Source: Flaveria trinervia (taxonomy: Eukaryota; Streptophyta; Magnoliopsida; Asterales; Asteraceae). From it: 64,000 nt of DNA. Positions 55,451 through 64,000 of this stretch are shown here, piece by piece. The position numbers and the translations under genes were made by a program. The notes beneath the pieces were generated by a model. It was not told where the DNA came from, made no database searches, and saw only the letters and a list, made by a program, of their open reading frames with translations. How positions within the stretch are numbered: position 1 is the first letter of the stretch; every line of letters starts with the position of its first letter. The stretch covers positions 30,616,465 to 30,680,464 of the forward strand of contig CM046454.1 of the NCBI GenBank assembly GCA_025506515.1. Direction: 5' to 3'.

Positions 55451-55802
55451 CACTTGTCATCCATACTTCACAAAATTCATTCAAATGATAATTTTCACCA
55501 ATTTCACAGTTCTTCATAAAAATTTTAAACTTTGGTCAAACTTTGAATAATGACTAAGACTTTGACTATGTGACCAAAACTTTGACTTTTTGACCTTTTT
55601 ATTTTTAATTAATTCCTGTTGTTTTAGTCTAAAAATTTCATAAAAATACAACCATTCTCAATTCTTTGCAAGAAGCTTTTCCACATTTTAAACACTTGAA
55701 ATCTTTTTAGGTTCACTTTTAAGCATATCAAAAGACACACTTGCTTGAATATTTTTGTTTCATCCTTTTTCATCCAAACATTTATTTTAGTTTTTTCATC
55801 TT

Positions 55803-55813
55803 TTCTCCCCTAA
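55803..55813 (-). promoter_or_regulatory. Element D: central polypurine-tract-like site
   Basis: The minus strand reads TTTAGGGGAGA in the spacer, equivalent in place to 37778 (A) and 23561 (B). Shorter G run than in A; function inferred only by comparison. Confidence 0.42.
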
Positions 55814-56479
55814 ACTTTTAAGTTTACAAACTTAGAGTTTATAGAAGTTGAAAATTAAAAAACACCAATCATTATCAACATGCCTGCACACAAAAAATCA
55901 TGCAAAAATCAAAATAAAGCAGAATAAAATTCCACATATTGAATCACAAGCCTACAGTGAGATCATATTTGTTAATAATCAACACATTGAAATAAAGAAA
56001 TTGTGGAGAGTCATGGACAATGATTAAATCCTGATCAAGTGTGTTCCAGGTCCAAGTCAGTGTTACCACAATAAAGGAGACACAAGATCTAAGGACATGC
56101 AATGAGTGCTTTGGCAAAAGAATCAATACACTTAGTTTTTCAATTCTTGGATTTATTAAGGTTGGATTAGATATGAAATTATGTAATTCACACTTAGACT
56201 TAGAGAGTCTGACCCTCATCAGGGTATGCAAGCAAACACTTTTACTCAACTTAAAAACCTGACATATATGTATAACTAGATTTCATGTTTAGGTTAATAA
56301 GAGAATCATCATGATTAAACCAATTGATAATCTCTAAGAAAATTACCATGGACATGCCATTAGATAATATTCGAATCCATTTCACAAAGAAATAGATAGA
56401 GATGATTCATAAGAATCATAGGGCATCCATTTTGTACTTTTGAAAGGATTGTGCACATTGGCATCTTATACATCAAGTG

Positions 56480-56560
56480 AGAATATCCAGGACTGTAATG
56501 ACTTACAACAAATGATACCTCGTCACTTTAGGTCTATGATGACTCATAACAGAGAAGTGA
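56480..56560 (-). repeat. Element D: two post-RNase H repeat units
   Basis: CCAGGACTGTAATGACTTACAACAAATGA and TTAGGTCTATGATGACTCATAACAGAGAAG-type units lie about 50 bp apart. The AGGTC...AACAGAG pattern recalls the units of B at 23000-23150, although identity is low. Confidence 0.5.
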
Positions 56561-57054
56561 ACAAATGCAGTAAATAGATCTCATGGTTATTCATATCACC
56601 ACTAGGTGCGAGATTATGACTTGACGAGTAATCAATTAGATAAGTCAACACCACTCATTAGAACTAAGATGAACGAACACAAATGCATATATAATTTAGT
56701 TTAATCACAAGAATTACTTTTTCTGTAAATTACATGATCTTGCCTGCAAATCATAACTGATCACGTCAGACTTTATGAACGAGTGAAGTAGGCAACAGAT
56801 TAAAACTGATTTACTATCATTTCACATATTGCAATGGCAAACTCATTCCTAAAGAATTGATAAGAAATTATTTTTTAATTTTCTTTTTATAATTTTCTCT
56901 TTTGTTTTTGCAATTTTCTCATGTTGTTTTTCTTTTTCATTTAACAAGCACACACAATATACATAATCAGGCAATTTACTTTTACTGTGGTACTCATTAT
57001 TTGTTTATGACAAGGAGGGAAGGTTATGGTCATTTTGATAAGAAAATCAGTTTT

Positions 57055-58560
57055 CAACATGATTAATAAGACCAATTAACTCAACGACATACTCAAACCT
57101 TCCTGGTAAGAAAGCTTTAGTAAACAGGCTAGCCAATTGTTTTTCAGTTAATATCTGAATCAAAATGATTAAACCTTTTTCAGAGTTGTCTCTAAGAAAA
57201 TGATATCAAATTTTGATATGTTTTGTTTTAGAATGTTGGACAAGATTAGCGGTAATAAACATAGCAATAGTGTTATCAATGTAAATATGAGTTTTTAGAA
57301 ATTTGAACCCATAATCCAGTAGTTGATTTTGCAACCACAGGATTTGAGAACATCCTGCTAATGCAATAATGTACTCAGCTTCTGTAGTTGAGACTGAGAC
57401 GTTTGTCTATTTCTTACATTGCCACGAGACTAATCGAGCACCCAAGAACTAACAACCACCGGTGGTAGATTTTCAATCTTGACTACATCCCCCGTAATCA
57501 TTATCAGTATATCCATGTAACTTGAAGTTTCCTTCTAAGGATACTATAACCCTGGAGCTGGTTTTCCTTTGAGATATCCAAATATGCGTTTGATAGCAAT
57601 AAGGTGAGATTTCTTCGGGTCTGACTAATACCTGACACAGACACAAACAACATACATTATGTCAGGTCTAGATGTAGTTATATACATCAAGGATCCAATC
57701 ATAGATCTATATAATGTTTGGTCTATAGATTTTCCTTTTGGATCAAGATCAATCTGGTGTTTATGTTAGTTGGAGTTTTGATGGATTGACAAACTTGCAG
57801 TTTGAATTTCTTCAATAGCTTATCAACAAACTTCTCTTGATTGATGGAGATGCCATCTGCAGATTGTTTTACTTGCAATCCAAGAAAGAAATTGATTTCT
57901 CACATAGAACTCATCTCGAATCGCGATTTTATAGTTTCTTCAAATTCTGAGCATAGTTTTTTGACTGGTTGATCCAAAAATGATATCATCCACATACACT
58001 TGCACACAAAGGAGATCAGATGCATCCTTCTTTATGAATAAAGTAGGATCAATCTTCACTCGTGTATATCCATGTTGGATCAAGTGCTGGGACAATGTCT
58101 CATACATGATTCTTGGGGCTTGATGTTGACCATATAAAGCTTTGTTGAGCTTGTACACACCATGAGGAAATTCAACAACTTCAAAAACTTAGGTTGCTTA
58201 ACATACACATCATTGGTGATTGGTCCATACAAAAATGCACCTTTAACATCCATTTGATACACCTTGAATTTCATATAAGAAGCATAGCCAGAAAGAAACG
58301 AATTGTTTCTAGTCTTGCAACTGGAGCAAACACTTCATCATAATCTATTCCTTCCTCCTAGTGTAATGTTGAGTTACTAATTGTGCTTTTTTATATAATT
58401 ATTCCTCTGTCATCTGATTTGTTTCAAAACAACCATTTTGTGCTAATGGTATTCTCTCCTTATGGCAAATCCACCAGCGTCCACACTTCTTGTTTTTTGA
58501 ATTATAGTAATTCCTCTTGCGTTGCTTCAATCCAACTATTGTCCTTTAATGCTTCAGTAA
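57055..58560 (-). pseudogene. Element D: reverse transcriptase-RNase H, broken
   Basis: RT on the minus strand: TLVDLP-type start near 58480, FAPV region near 58330, VYQMDVKGAFLYG (58274-58080), LYGQHQAPRIMYETLS and VQVYVDDIIFGSTS, with the catalytic pair, in 58158-57940. RNase H traces run to LFTKAF and GRFEY-like residues near 57130-57055. Several frameshifts and stops; dead. Confidence 0.85.
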
Positions 58561-59095
58561 TGTTTTTAGGGATAATTTGAGAAAAAAAACACGAGTAAAA
58601 GCAAAGAGATGGGATGTTTCTTATGAATACGAGGCGTTGGAATCTTGTCTTGTTGAGCATTAACATCTCGATTGGTTTGGTTCATGTCGGAGAGCTGGTG
58701 CAACAAAGTTGAAGAATGTGGAATGAAATTCGGAACTTGAGTTCGTGAGTTGATAAAATAACCAAGCTTGTCATTAACATCTATATCTCCGGATACAGAT
58801 GAAGTTCCTAACTCAGGATGGAGAATTACTAGTCCATCATTAGGAATAGGTTGAGAAACATCATGAATTTTTAGGAACTTGTTGATACTCAGGATTTTGT
58901 TGATCATGATTCTCTGTAGTGAATAAAGGATCTCTCACAAATGAGAAAAATGGATAGCATGGGCTTATATCATCCATATCATCAAAATCAAAATCATCAC
59001 TAAAGGTTCCAAGATTTCCTACTTGTTTCCTCCTGACACAAGAAGATTCAATATATTAGAAGTAAATGAGTTTGATAATGAGTCTAAAACAAATA
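58561..59095 (-). pseudogene. Element D: linker between integrase and RT
   Basis: Frame 58907-58566 is a Ser/Pro/Asp-rich stretch (DVSQPIPNDGLVILHPELG, GYFINSRTQVPNF) with no enzyme motif, as expected of the copia integrase-RT linker. It is cut at 59095 by an LTR. The integrase, protease and gag of D are not in the window. Confidence 0.68.
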
Positions 59096-59690
59096 TGTTA
59101 GGACCGCGTACATACGGAGTACTAGCTGATTATGCATGAAACCGAACCCAATAGTGTGGAATCCTATTTGATTGGCGATCCAATCAGTAAGAATGCATAC
59201 CCGATCGATCTAACGATTAAAAAAATGTTAAGTTTGAGTAGAAAACGTTCAGATGCGAACTATGAAGTTGGAATATGCGTTCTGGACGCTCTAGATGGCT
59301 AGGTTATGAGGGCAGACGATATAAGTGTCAAAAGTCTCATTTTCCATAAATTATGTGGTATTTATAGGTTTACAGTCTTCATTCGTGCGATTGAATCATT
59401 AGCATGGTTCAGTCGTGCGACTGACCCATGTGAATGATTCATACGCACGACTGAAGGTTCATTCGTGTGACTGAGTCATTCTCATGTCTCAAATGTACCA
59501 TTGATCCAGTCTCCTGGTTCATTCGTGCAACTAGTTCATTAGCATGATGTCTTCATACGTAGGTCCATATGTATCGTCCATTAGCATGAAAAATCATACA
59601 TCAACTTCAAACCTATATAATAAGTTCATTCATATGAATTAAAGATACATTGACATAAAAGCACAAATCATATATCATTACATCTGCAGG
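59096..59690 (-). repeat. Element X: LTR part, cut by H
   Basis: The plus strand begins TGTTAGGACCGCG, replacing the D linker. A minus-strand TATA box TATAAATA lies at 59359-59366. From 59380 to 59600 a word array GTCGTGCGACTGA / CATTCGTGCGA occurs. At 59691-59696 the sequence gives way to the 3' LTR of H. I read it as U5, TATA and U3 of a minus-strand LTR whose remainder lies beyond H. With no second copy here, LTR status is inference. Confidence 0.55.
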
Positions 59691-59695
59691 ACCGA

Positions 59696-60488
59696 TGAAG
59701 GGTGGTCACTTACAACACAACAACACAAAGAGGAGAGTAACTTAACTTAATCAAACAGTGAACTGGATTAACCACAAGTAAAGTCACTAAGAACACAAGT
59801 AATTAAGAAACATAACAAAAAGCAAGATACACAAGGAGATGGTTTTAAAGATTGCAGTATATTGCTTTCTCAATGTTCTATTACAAGTGTTACAAAGCAT
59901 AAAAGAAAGTTACAAGAACATGAGATACTTATACTACATACTACAGCCGACCGTACTTTGCAGGACAACTGGATACAATTGACTAGACACAACACAAAAT
60001 CAATTGTAGTGTCAAAAAGGCAGATTGCCTTTTTGACTTTATGACTATGACATGCCATAGCTCATATCCTTATCTATTACAAAAGGATAAGTACATGAAG
60101 TAGAAAGTTAGAGACTCAAGACCTCAATGTACAGTTACAAAAAGCATGGACCTTTTCACCAACTCATGTAAGTTGGTGACTTTACAGAGTTGCAGCAGAA
60201 AGGGGTCCATCTTATGGAAAAGTACATTAGATAAAGCATGTTGTTAAAAGTCTTTGGAAGAAATCCATCTTCAAGAGTTGAGCTTTGGAAGACTTTGTCT
60301 CTTAAGCTTTAGAAGACTTCATCTTTGGCTTCAAAAGATATTGGTCTTGGCTTTGGAAGATTTCACATTTAGAATATTTATGTTGCATGTGTGAAACTTC
60401 CAAAGCATTCTTCTTCAGTACTTGTGTGCATGCATGCAGAAAGACTTTGAGTGTTTGATTGCTTCAACCTCTTCATATAATCTCTACA
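59696..60488 (-). repeat. Element H: 3' LTR (about 793 bp)
   Basis: The plus strand runs TGAAGGGTGGTCAC to AATCTCTACA, followed by a PPT. Minus-strand TATA box TATAAGTA at 59926-59933. Sequence left of 59696 is of another character. ACCGA (59691-59695) would be the target duplication. Left border moderately sure, right border firm. No obvious word array; CTTTGGAAGA-type repeats (60250-60360) could be its counterpart. Confidence 0.65.
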
Positions 60489-60500
60489 AACTCCCCCTAG
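60489..60500 (-). promoter_or_regulatory. Element H: 3' polypurine tract
   Basis: The minus strand reads CTAGGGGGAGTT directly before TGTAGAG, the LTR start. The same form as in B and C. Confidence 0.8.
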
Positions 60501-60528
60501 GCTGATGCTACCAAAACACTTAAAGACT

Positions 60529-61581
60529 TTAGATATTGACAGTCCTCATAAGAATAATGACCAGCCCTTTCTTCATAAGATGATCAGGATCCTTCAAACT
60601 ATCAAAGTGTCTTCTCATGTCAAAGAGATTATGTAGAGGCAGATTGAACATGTCTTTCCATGTGTAGACATTTTCAATGCCATGATCTCTAATGACATGC
60701 CACCTTTCCGGATTTGTAGTGTATGTCCAGGATAGGATGGGTCTTTCTGATGCTAGAGGAGCTATTGGAATGGGAGATGATGGAGCATCCTCTGGCTGCA
60801 CATCCTTAAGATGTTTTGACTCATCCTGAGGTTCAAAAAGGATGCAACCTTCTTCTTCTTTGGCTTTGGCTTTGGCTTTGAAGCCATCCTTTTCTTTCTC
60901 TTTATCACTTTTAACTGAGAAGACTAGCCTGCAGCACCTGATTGATCTTCATTGTCTTTCTCAGTTGGGTCTTCCACTCTCACAGGTTTAGAATGAGAAG
61001 GAGGTTGACCCTTCCGTGGATCAGAAGATGAAGCTTGCTGAGATTCAGCAGGAGGTCCAGGTTGTTTGTCTCTGTTGTTCAACCTTAACATCCATTTCAG
61101 GTGGAGCTTGATTTGGAGGGGAGTGTAAGTCAATTAGCTCTCCATTCCTTATCTTCTGCTTGATCACCCTGATATGCTCATCAATAGGGGATAGAGACAT
61201 GGGGCCAAGTCTCTTCTGGAGAATCCGTATAGCTTCAAGAAGCTCATCATCCTCTGTTTGTCTGTAGACTTCTTCATGCTCTTCTAGATGATGGCTCTTG
61301 ACTTAGCAGCTTCTTCCCTTAGTTTCCTTTTGGTTGTCTTTCTTTCCTTGACTATCTCCAGTTCGAGTTGTTTGAGATACTCAAACTCAATATAGTCATA
61401 GGATAGGGAAGAAGTGCTTCTGCCTCATAGAGGCCTGTGGCACTTAGGAAGTTGATCATCTTGATCCTGTCTTCTTCTTTATCTACCTAAGATTCTTGTT
61501 GAACCACAATCCTCATATGTAGGACTTTCTTGAACTGGGGAGAGAGTAGGCACATGCTTGTATAGTCTTTTCTTTCTTCTG
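60529..61581 (-). pseudogene. Element H: accessory ORF, 3' part, broken
   Basis: Before the PPT of H, minus-strand frames 60801-60529 (SWTYTTNPERWHVIRDHG, FDMRRHFDSLKDPDHL) and 61133-60924 (Pro/Ser/Lys-rich, with EDPTEKDNED) lie in the accessory-ORF position. A Lys-rich stretch is between them near 60840-60900. Similarity to the other accessory ORFs is by position and composition more than sequence. The C-family element C2 interrupts it at 61582. Function is unknown. Confidence 0.62.
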
Positions 61582-62495
61582 TGACAGGATCAGCGATCAC
61601 AAGTTTGATGTATTAGAGTTCAAAGCAGCGGAATACGAACAAGAATTAGACAAATTTGTAGCAAGCAATTGATACTTGTATGCATTAAGAGCACATACGG
61701 TTATAGGGAGAGAATATATATTTCTGATTTCAAGGAATGTTTATAGATATAGAATATTTCTAATCAAATCATTCATTCATTCCATTCATTCATTCATACC
61801 ATAGGTTGTCACTCCTTATATAGAGTGCAACAATCACTGCTGTTATCATGGAAAGTGACAACTGGCAGATCTAATACAAAATAACTAACTCTTAACAAAC
61901 TACTGAAATGTTCACAACTACTGAGAACATATCAGAGTGTTAAGTACAAAATATAAAACTACTGAAACTACAACGACTGAAGAACAAGCTCTTCAGTCGT
62001 TTTACAAAACTACTGAAACATAAATACTACTGAAAATATAAAACTACTGAAACTAGAAATATAAAACTACTGATATCACACTACTGAAGAAGTACTCTTC
62101 AGCAGTTGTGACAAACTACTGAGGCTTCAGTACTTGATCTTCAGACTTTGACCTTCAGATGTTTCATCAGCTGATGACTTCAGTAGATATCATCAGCTGA
62201 TGTCTTCAGTCTTTGTCTTCAGACTTTGTACATCAGTTGTTGATCTTCAGCACTTGTAAACTCTTCAGCTGTTGTACTTCAGTACTTTGGTCTTTCAGCT
62301 TCAGCACTTGTGTTCTTCAGCTGTTGTACTTCAGCACTTTAGTTCTCCAGCTGTTGAAGTCTTTAGCACTTGATCTTCAGCTGTTGAGGTCTTCAGCACT
62401 TGTCAAACTGCTGATGAGGCTTTCAGCAGTTGTTGTGATACCATCTGGGACTTAGAGTTTTCTGATCTTGGCTCATTGGTTCTTTTGGTCCAACA
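61582..62495 (-). repeat. Element C2: 3' LTR (914 bp)
   Basis: The plus strand runs TGACAGGATCAG to TTGGTCCAACA, closely matching the C LTRs with small indels (extra CTACTGAAA units near 62020-62065). TATA box CTATATAAGG on the minus strand at 61814-61823. Word array about 61900-62440. Confidence 0.94.
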
Positions 62496-62505
62496 AACTC
62501 CCCTG
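62496..62505 (-). promoter_or_regulatory. Element C2: 3' polypurine tract
   Basis: The minus strand reads CAGGGGAGTT next to the 3' LTR; one G shorter than in C. Confidence 0.8.
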
Positions 62506-62525
62506 AACCAATGCAGCCAAAACCT

Positions 62526-64000
62526 CTAAATTATTCGTTGTCCCACTATTGTTGGCAAGTGTTGGTCTTTTTCTTCTTGATCAGTAGAGAAGATGACCCA
62601 TGTAAGCTCCGGCCTGGGAAGAAATCTCAATATTTGTTTGGTAGAGTATGAATGGGAACTCTGTTTTGGGGAACAGGACACAGAGTTGTTATCCCATTCA
62701 TGAGATTTACTTCCCCATAATGAGTCTGTATGACTCTCGAACATAGGCCTCAAGGAGAACAACTTGTTCCTCCTGAGAGAGTTCTTCTACTCCTCCTTCG
62801 AAGAAGAACTCTGGACCATAGTACTCTGATAAGTACTTCATGGTCCTGCCATTTTTCAGCTCCACCGTAGTTACCTCCCTATATACAAATTCACCAGGAT
62901 GGTTGCCTTCAAGGAGTAACTGGAGCTCATTCTTCTGGATGTCTTCAAGCTTTTTATATAACAACCCTTCTTAATCATCTTGTTTTCTAGTAAAGCTTGA
63001 GGGGTCTTCTTTGCTTGGTGAGCTCTCTTGAATTCATCGATGATTTCCCAAGGTGAGACTACAACGGCCAACATGATGGTAGAATCTATTGTTTTTCGTA
63101 CCTGGCCATTGTATCTGTGAGGAATGGTTCTTTTATGGAATCTAGAACTCACCCTGGGGTCCGACCATACTCTCACTCTCTCCTTCTGATACTGAAAAGT
63201 GTGCCTGAGAGTGTACAGCCTTTGAGCATGCCCTTTCATGGCTTGAATAGATGATGACTGAGGAAATTCCTTGTCAACCATCTTCAACAGTTGCTCATCG
63301 TGTTTTTCTGCTGTTCTTCTTCTTCTATCTTGACTCTGACCATTTCCCTTTGAGAGTCAGGTGTGATCATGGGTGACTTCGGGGTTTTGGCAGCTTTAGA
63401 ACAGCAGAGAGTGGCAGACTATCATCTTCATCCTCCTCTTCGTCTTCTTCTTCCATCTTCACACCCTTCTCCTCCTTCTGGTGCATCACTGGATGATGGT
63501 TGGGTTGGTGAAGGAATTGGTTTAGAAGAATGAGGATGTTTGGATTTTGGCTTAGAGTTGGTTGGGAGATTTGAGGGATAGGATCTGTTTGAGTGGGTGG
63601 AAGGGAAGGTTGATCTAGCATCTTTGTGTTAGTTTCGCCTTTGTGAGTTTAGCCATCTCTAACCTTTTACCAGCCCCAGCCTCATCAAGGGCTTCCACAA
63701 TAATCCCTTTGTTGAATTGCTCAGACAGACAGATTCTGGTGGCTATAGCCAGAATGCTGTCCCTGGTCCACACGCGGATCTCCATTAATGATCTTCCTAA
63801 GTATTTTGCAATAAAGCGGATCATTATTTCCAACCTCTCTTGTTCTAGAGCATCATACCCTGCCCATCGGGTTTGTATCTCTTGCACTTCCAACCTTCTG
63901 ATCTCACTATCCAGTGTGGCTGTGTCAAACCCCTGCCTGAAGAGTTGTTCAATTATTTTATCCATGGAGCGGCTGTGTGTAGTGTCAGCTTCTTTTACCA
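62526..64000 (-). pseudogene. Element C2: accessory ORF, C-terminal half, broken
   Basis: Minus-strand frames match the C accessory ORF closely. 63965-63615 has IIEQLFRQGFDTATLDSEIRR and MIRFIAKYLGRSLME. 63621-63367 is Pro-rich with an acidic EEEDEEEDEDD tract. 63287-62871 has YTLRHTFQYQKERVRVW and VVVSPWEIIDEFKRAH. 62964-62707 has ELQLLLEGNHPGEF and EYYGPEFFFEGG. 62762-62526 is the end. Frame changes near 63620, 63360, 62980 and 62760. The N-terminal half is outside the window. High identity over a whole domain in two copies implies past constraint. Confidence 0.87.

Larger units (their letters stand above)
54228..57054 (-). other. Element D: spacer between RNase H and accessory ORF
   Basis: A non-coding spacer of 2.8 kb. 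54228-54900 is AT-rich with nothing distinctive. 54980-55450 holds a word array. 55803-55813 is a purine tract. 55830-56400 shows nothing clear. 56480-56560 has two AGG-CT-T-ATGACT-A-AACA units. 56560-57054 shows nothing. Confidence 0.75.
50419..59095 (-). mobile_element. Element D: Ty1/copia retrotransposon, 3' two-thirds
   Basis: A minus-strand copia inserted in the RT of E. Visible along its strand: integrase-RT linker (59095-58561), RT-RNase H (58560-57055), spacer (57054-54228), accessory ORF (54227-50719), PPT, 3' LTR (50419-50709). The target duplication at the left is AAAGA (50414-50418); the other end is beyond the window or lost. An LTR at 59096 interrupts the linker. The coding parts are decayed. 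Confidence 0.85.
61582..64000 (-). mobile_element. Element C2: second C-family copia, 3' end only
   Basis: A minus-strand element of the C family inserted in H. 3' LTR 61582-62495, PPT 62496-62505, accessory ORF to the window end. TTCTG (61577-61581) would be the target duplication; the other end is outside. Most of its length lies to the right of the window. Confidence 0.88.

Noticed and set aside
59096..60488. A single 1.4-kb LTR
   Set aside because: Two TATA boxes, a TG start at 59696 and a change in character suggest two LTRs (X cut by H), though I cannot exclude one long LTR.

Overview
This 64-kb window is plant nuclear DNA made entirely of LTR retrotransposons inserted into one another. 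I see no host gene, tRNA, rRNA or CRISPR array. The plant assignment rests on tRNA-iMet-type primer sites (TGGTATCAGAGC), Ty1/copia and Ty3/gypsy polyproteins, and very dense nesting. The copia elements carry a long extra ORF after pol of a kind I associate with Asteraceae (daisy family) genomes, so a composite or related asterid is my best guess. That is inference from memory, not a search.

Two nests meet near position 49283. The base of both is a decayed minus-strand copia called E here (49283-50418 visible). Left nest: a minus-strand Ty3/gypsy element, GYP (1-3574 and 47987-49282), lies in the RNase H of E. A plus-strand copia, A (3575-47981, perfect 5-bp TSD CTTTA), lies in the LTR of GYP. 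A minus-strand copia, B (6349-33513), splits the pol of A. A complete young minus-strand copia, C (9630-21984, perfect TSD AGTTT), lies in B, and so does a small non-autonomous plus-strand LTR element, G (28623-31158). The chain E > GYP > A > B > C is five levels deep and reading frames resume across the junctions. Right nest: minus-strand copia D (from 50419) lies in the RT of E. An LTR called X (59096) interrupts D, copia H (59696) lies in X, and a second C-family element, C2 (61582), lies in H and runs off the window.

The copia elements share one plan: LTR, gag with CCHC knuckles, protease, integrase, RT-RNase H, a non-coding spacer, then a long accessory ORF just before the 3' polypurine tract. 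The accessory ORF has a shared N-terminal start (M-A-x-x-K-F/I type), a proline-rich or acidic or coiled-coil middle, basic nuclear-signal-like clusters and a conserved C-terminal part. The spacer and usually the LTRs hold arrays of a short, palindrome-forming word that differs between families: CCGCATT/AATGCGG in A, CTTCAGTAGTT/AACTACTGAAG in C, AGTTTCGC/GCGAAACT in B, GTCGTGCGACTGA in G and X, TTTAGGCGCATGAGCAC in the spacer of D. Pairing of a family-specific word with a family-specific accessory protein is the most interesting system-level signal here.

A second special structure is at 38600-47981. The 3' half of an inverted A-family copy (A') is fused head-to-head with the 3' half of A at the same point of the accessory ORF. 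This makes an imperfect palindrome with arms of about 4.2 kb that could give hairpin RNA. A C-family solo LTR (38763-39763, TSD AAGAA) with an expanded minisatellite sits in its left arm. By eye, LTR pairs differ by roughly 1-2% in C and 6-7% in A and B, which agrees with C being the youngest.
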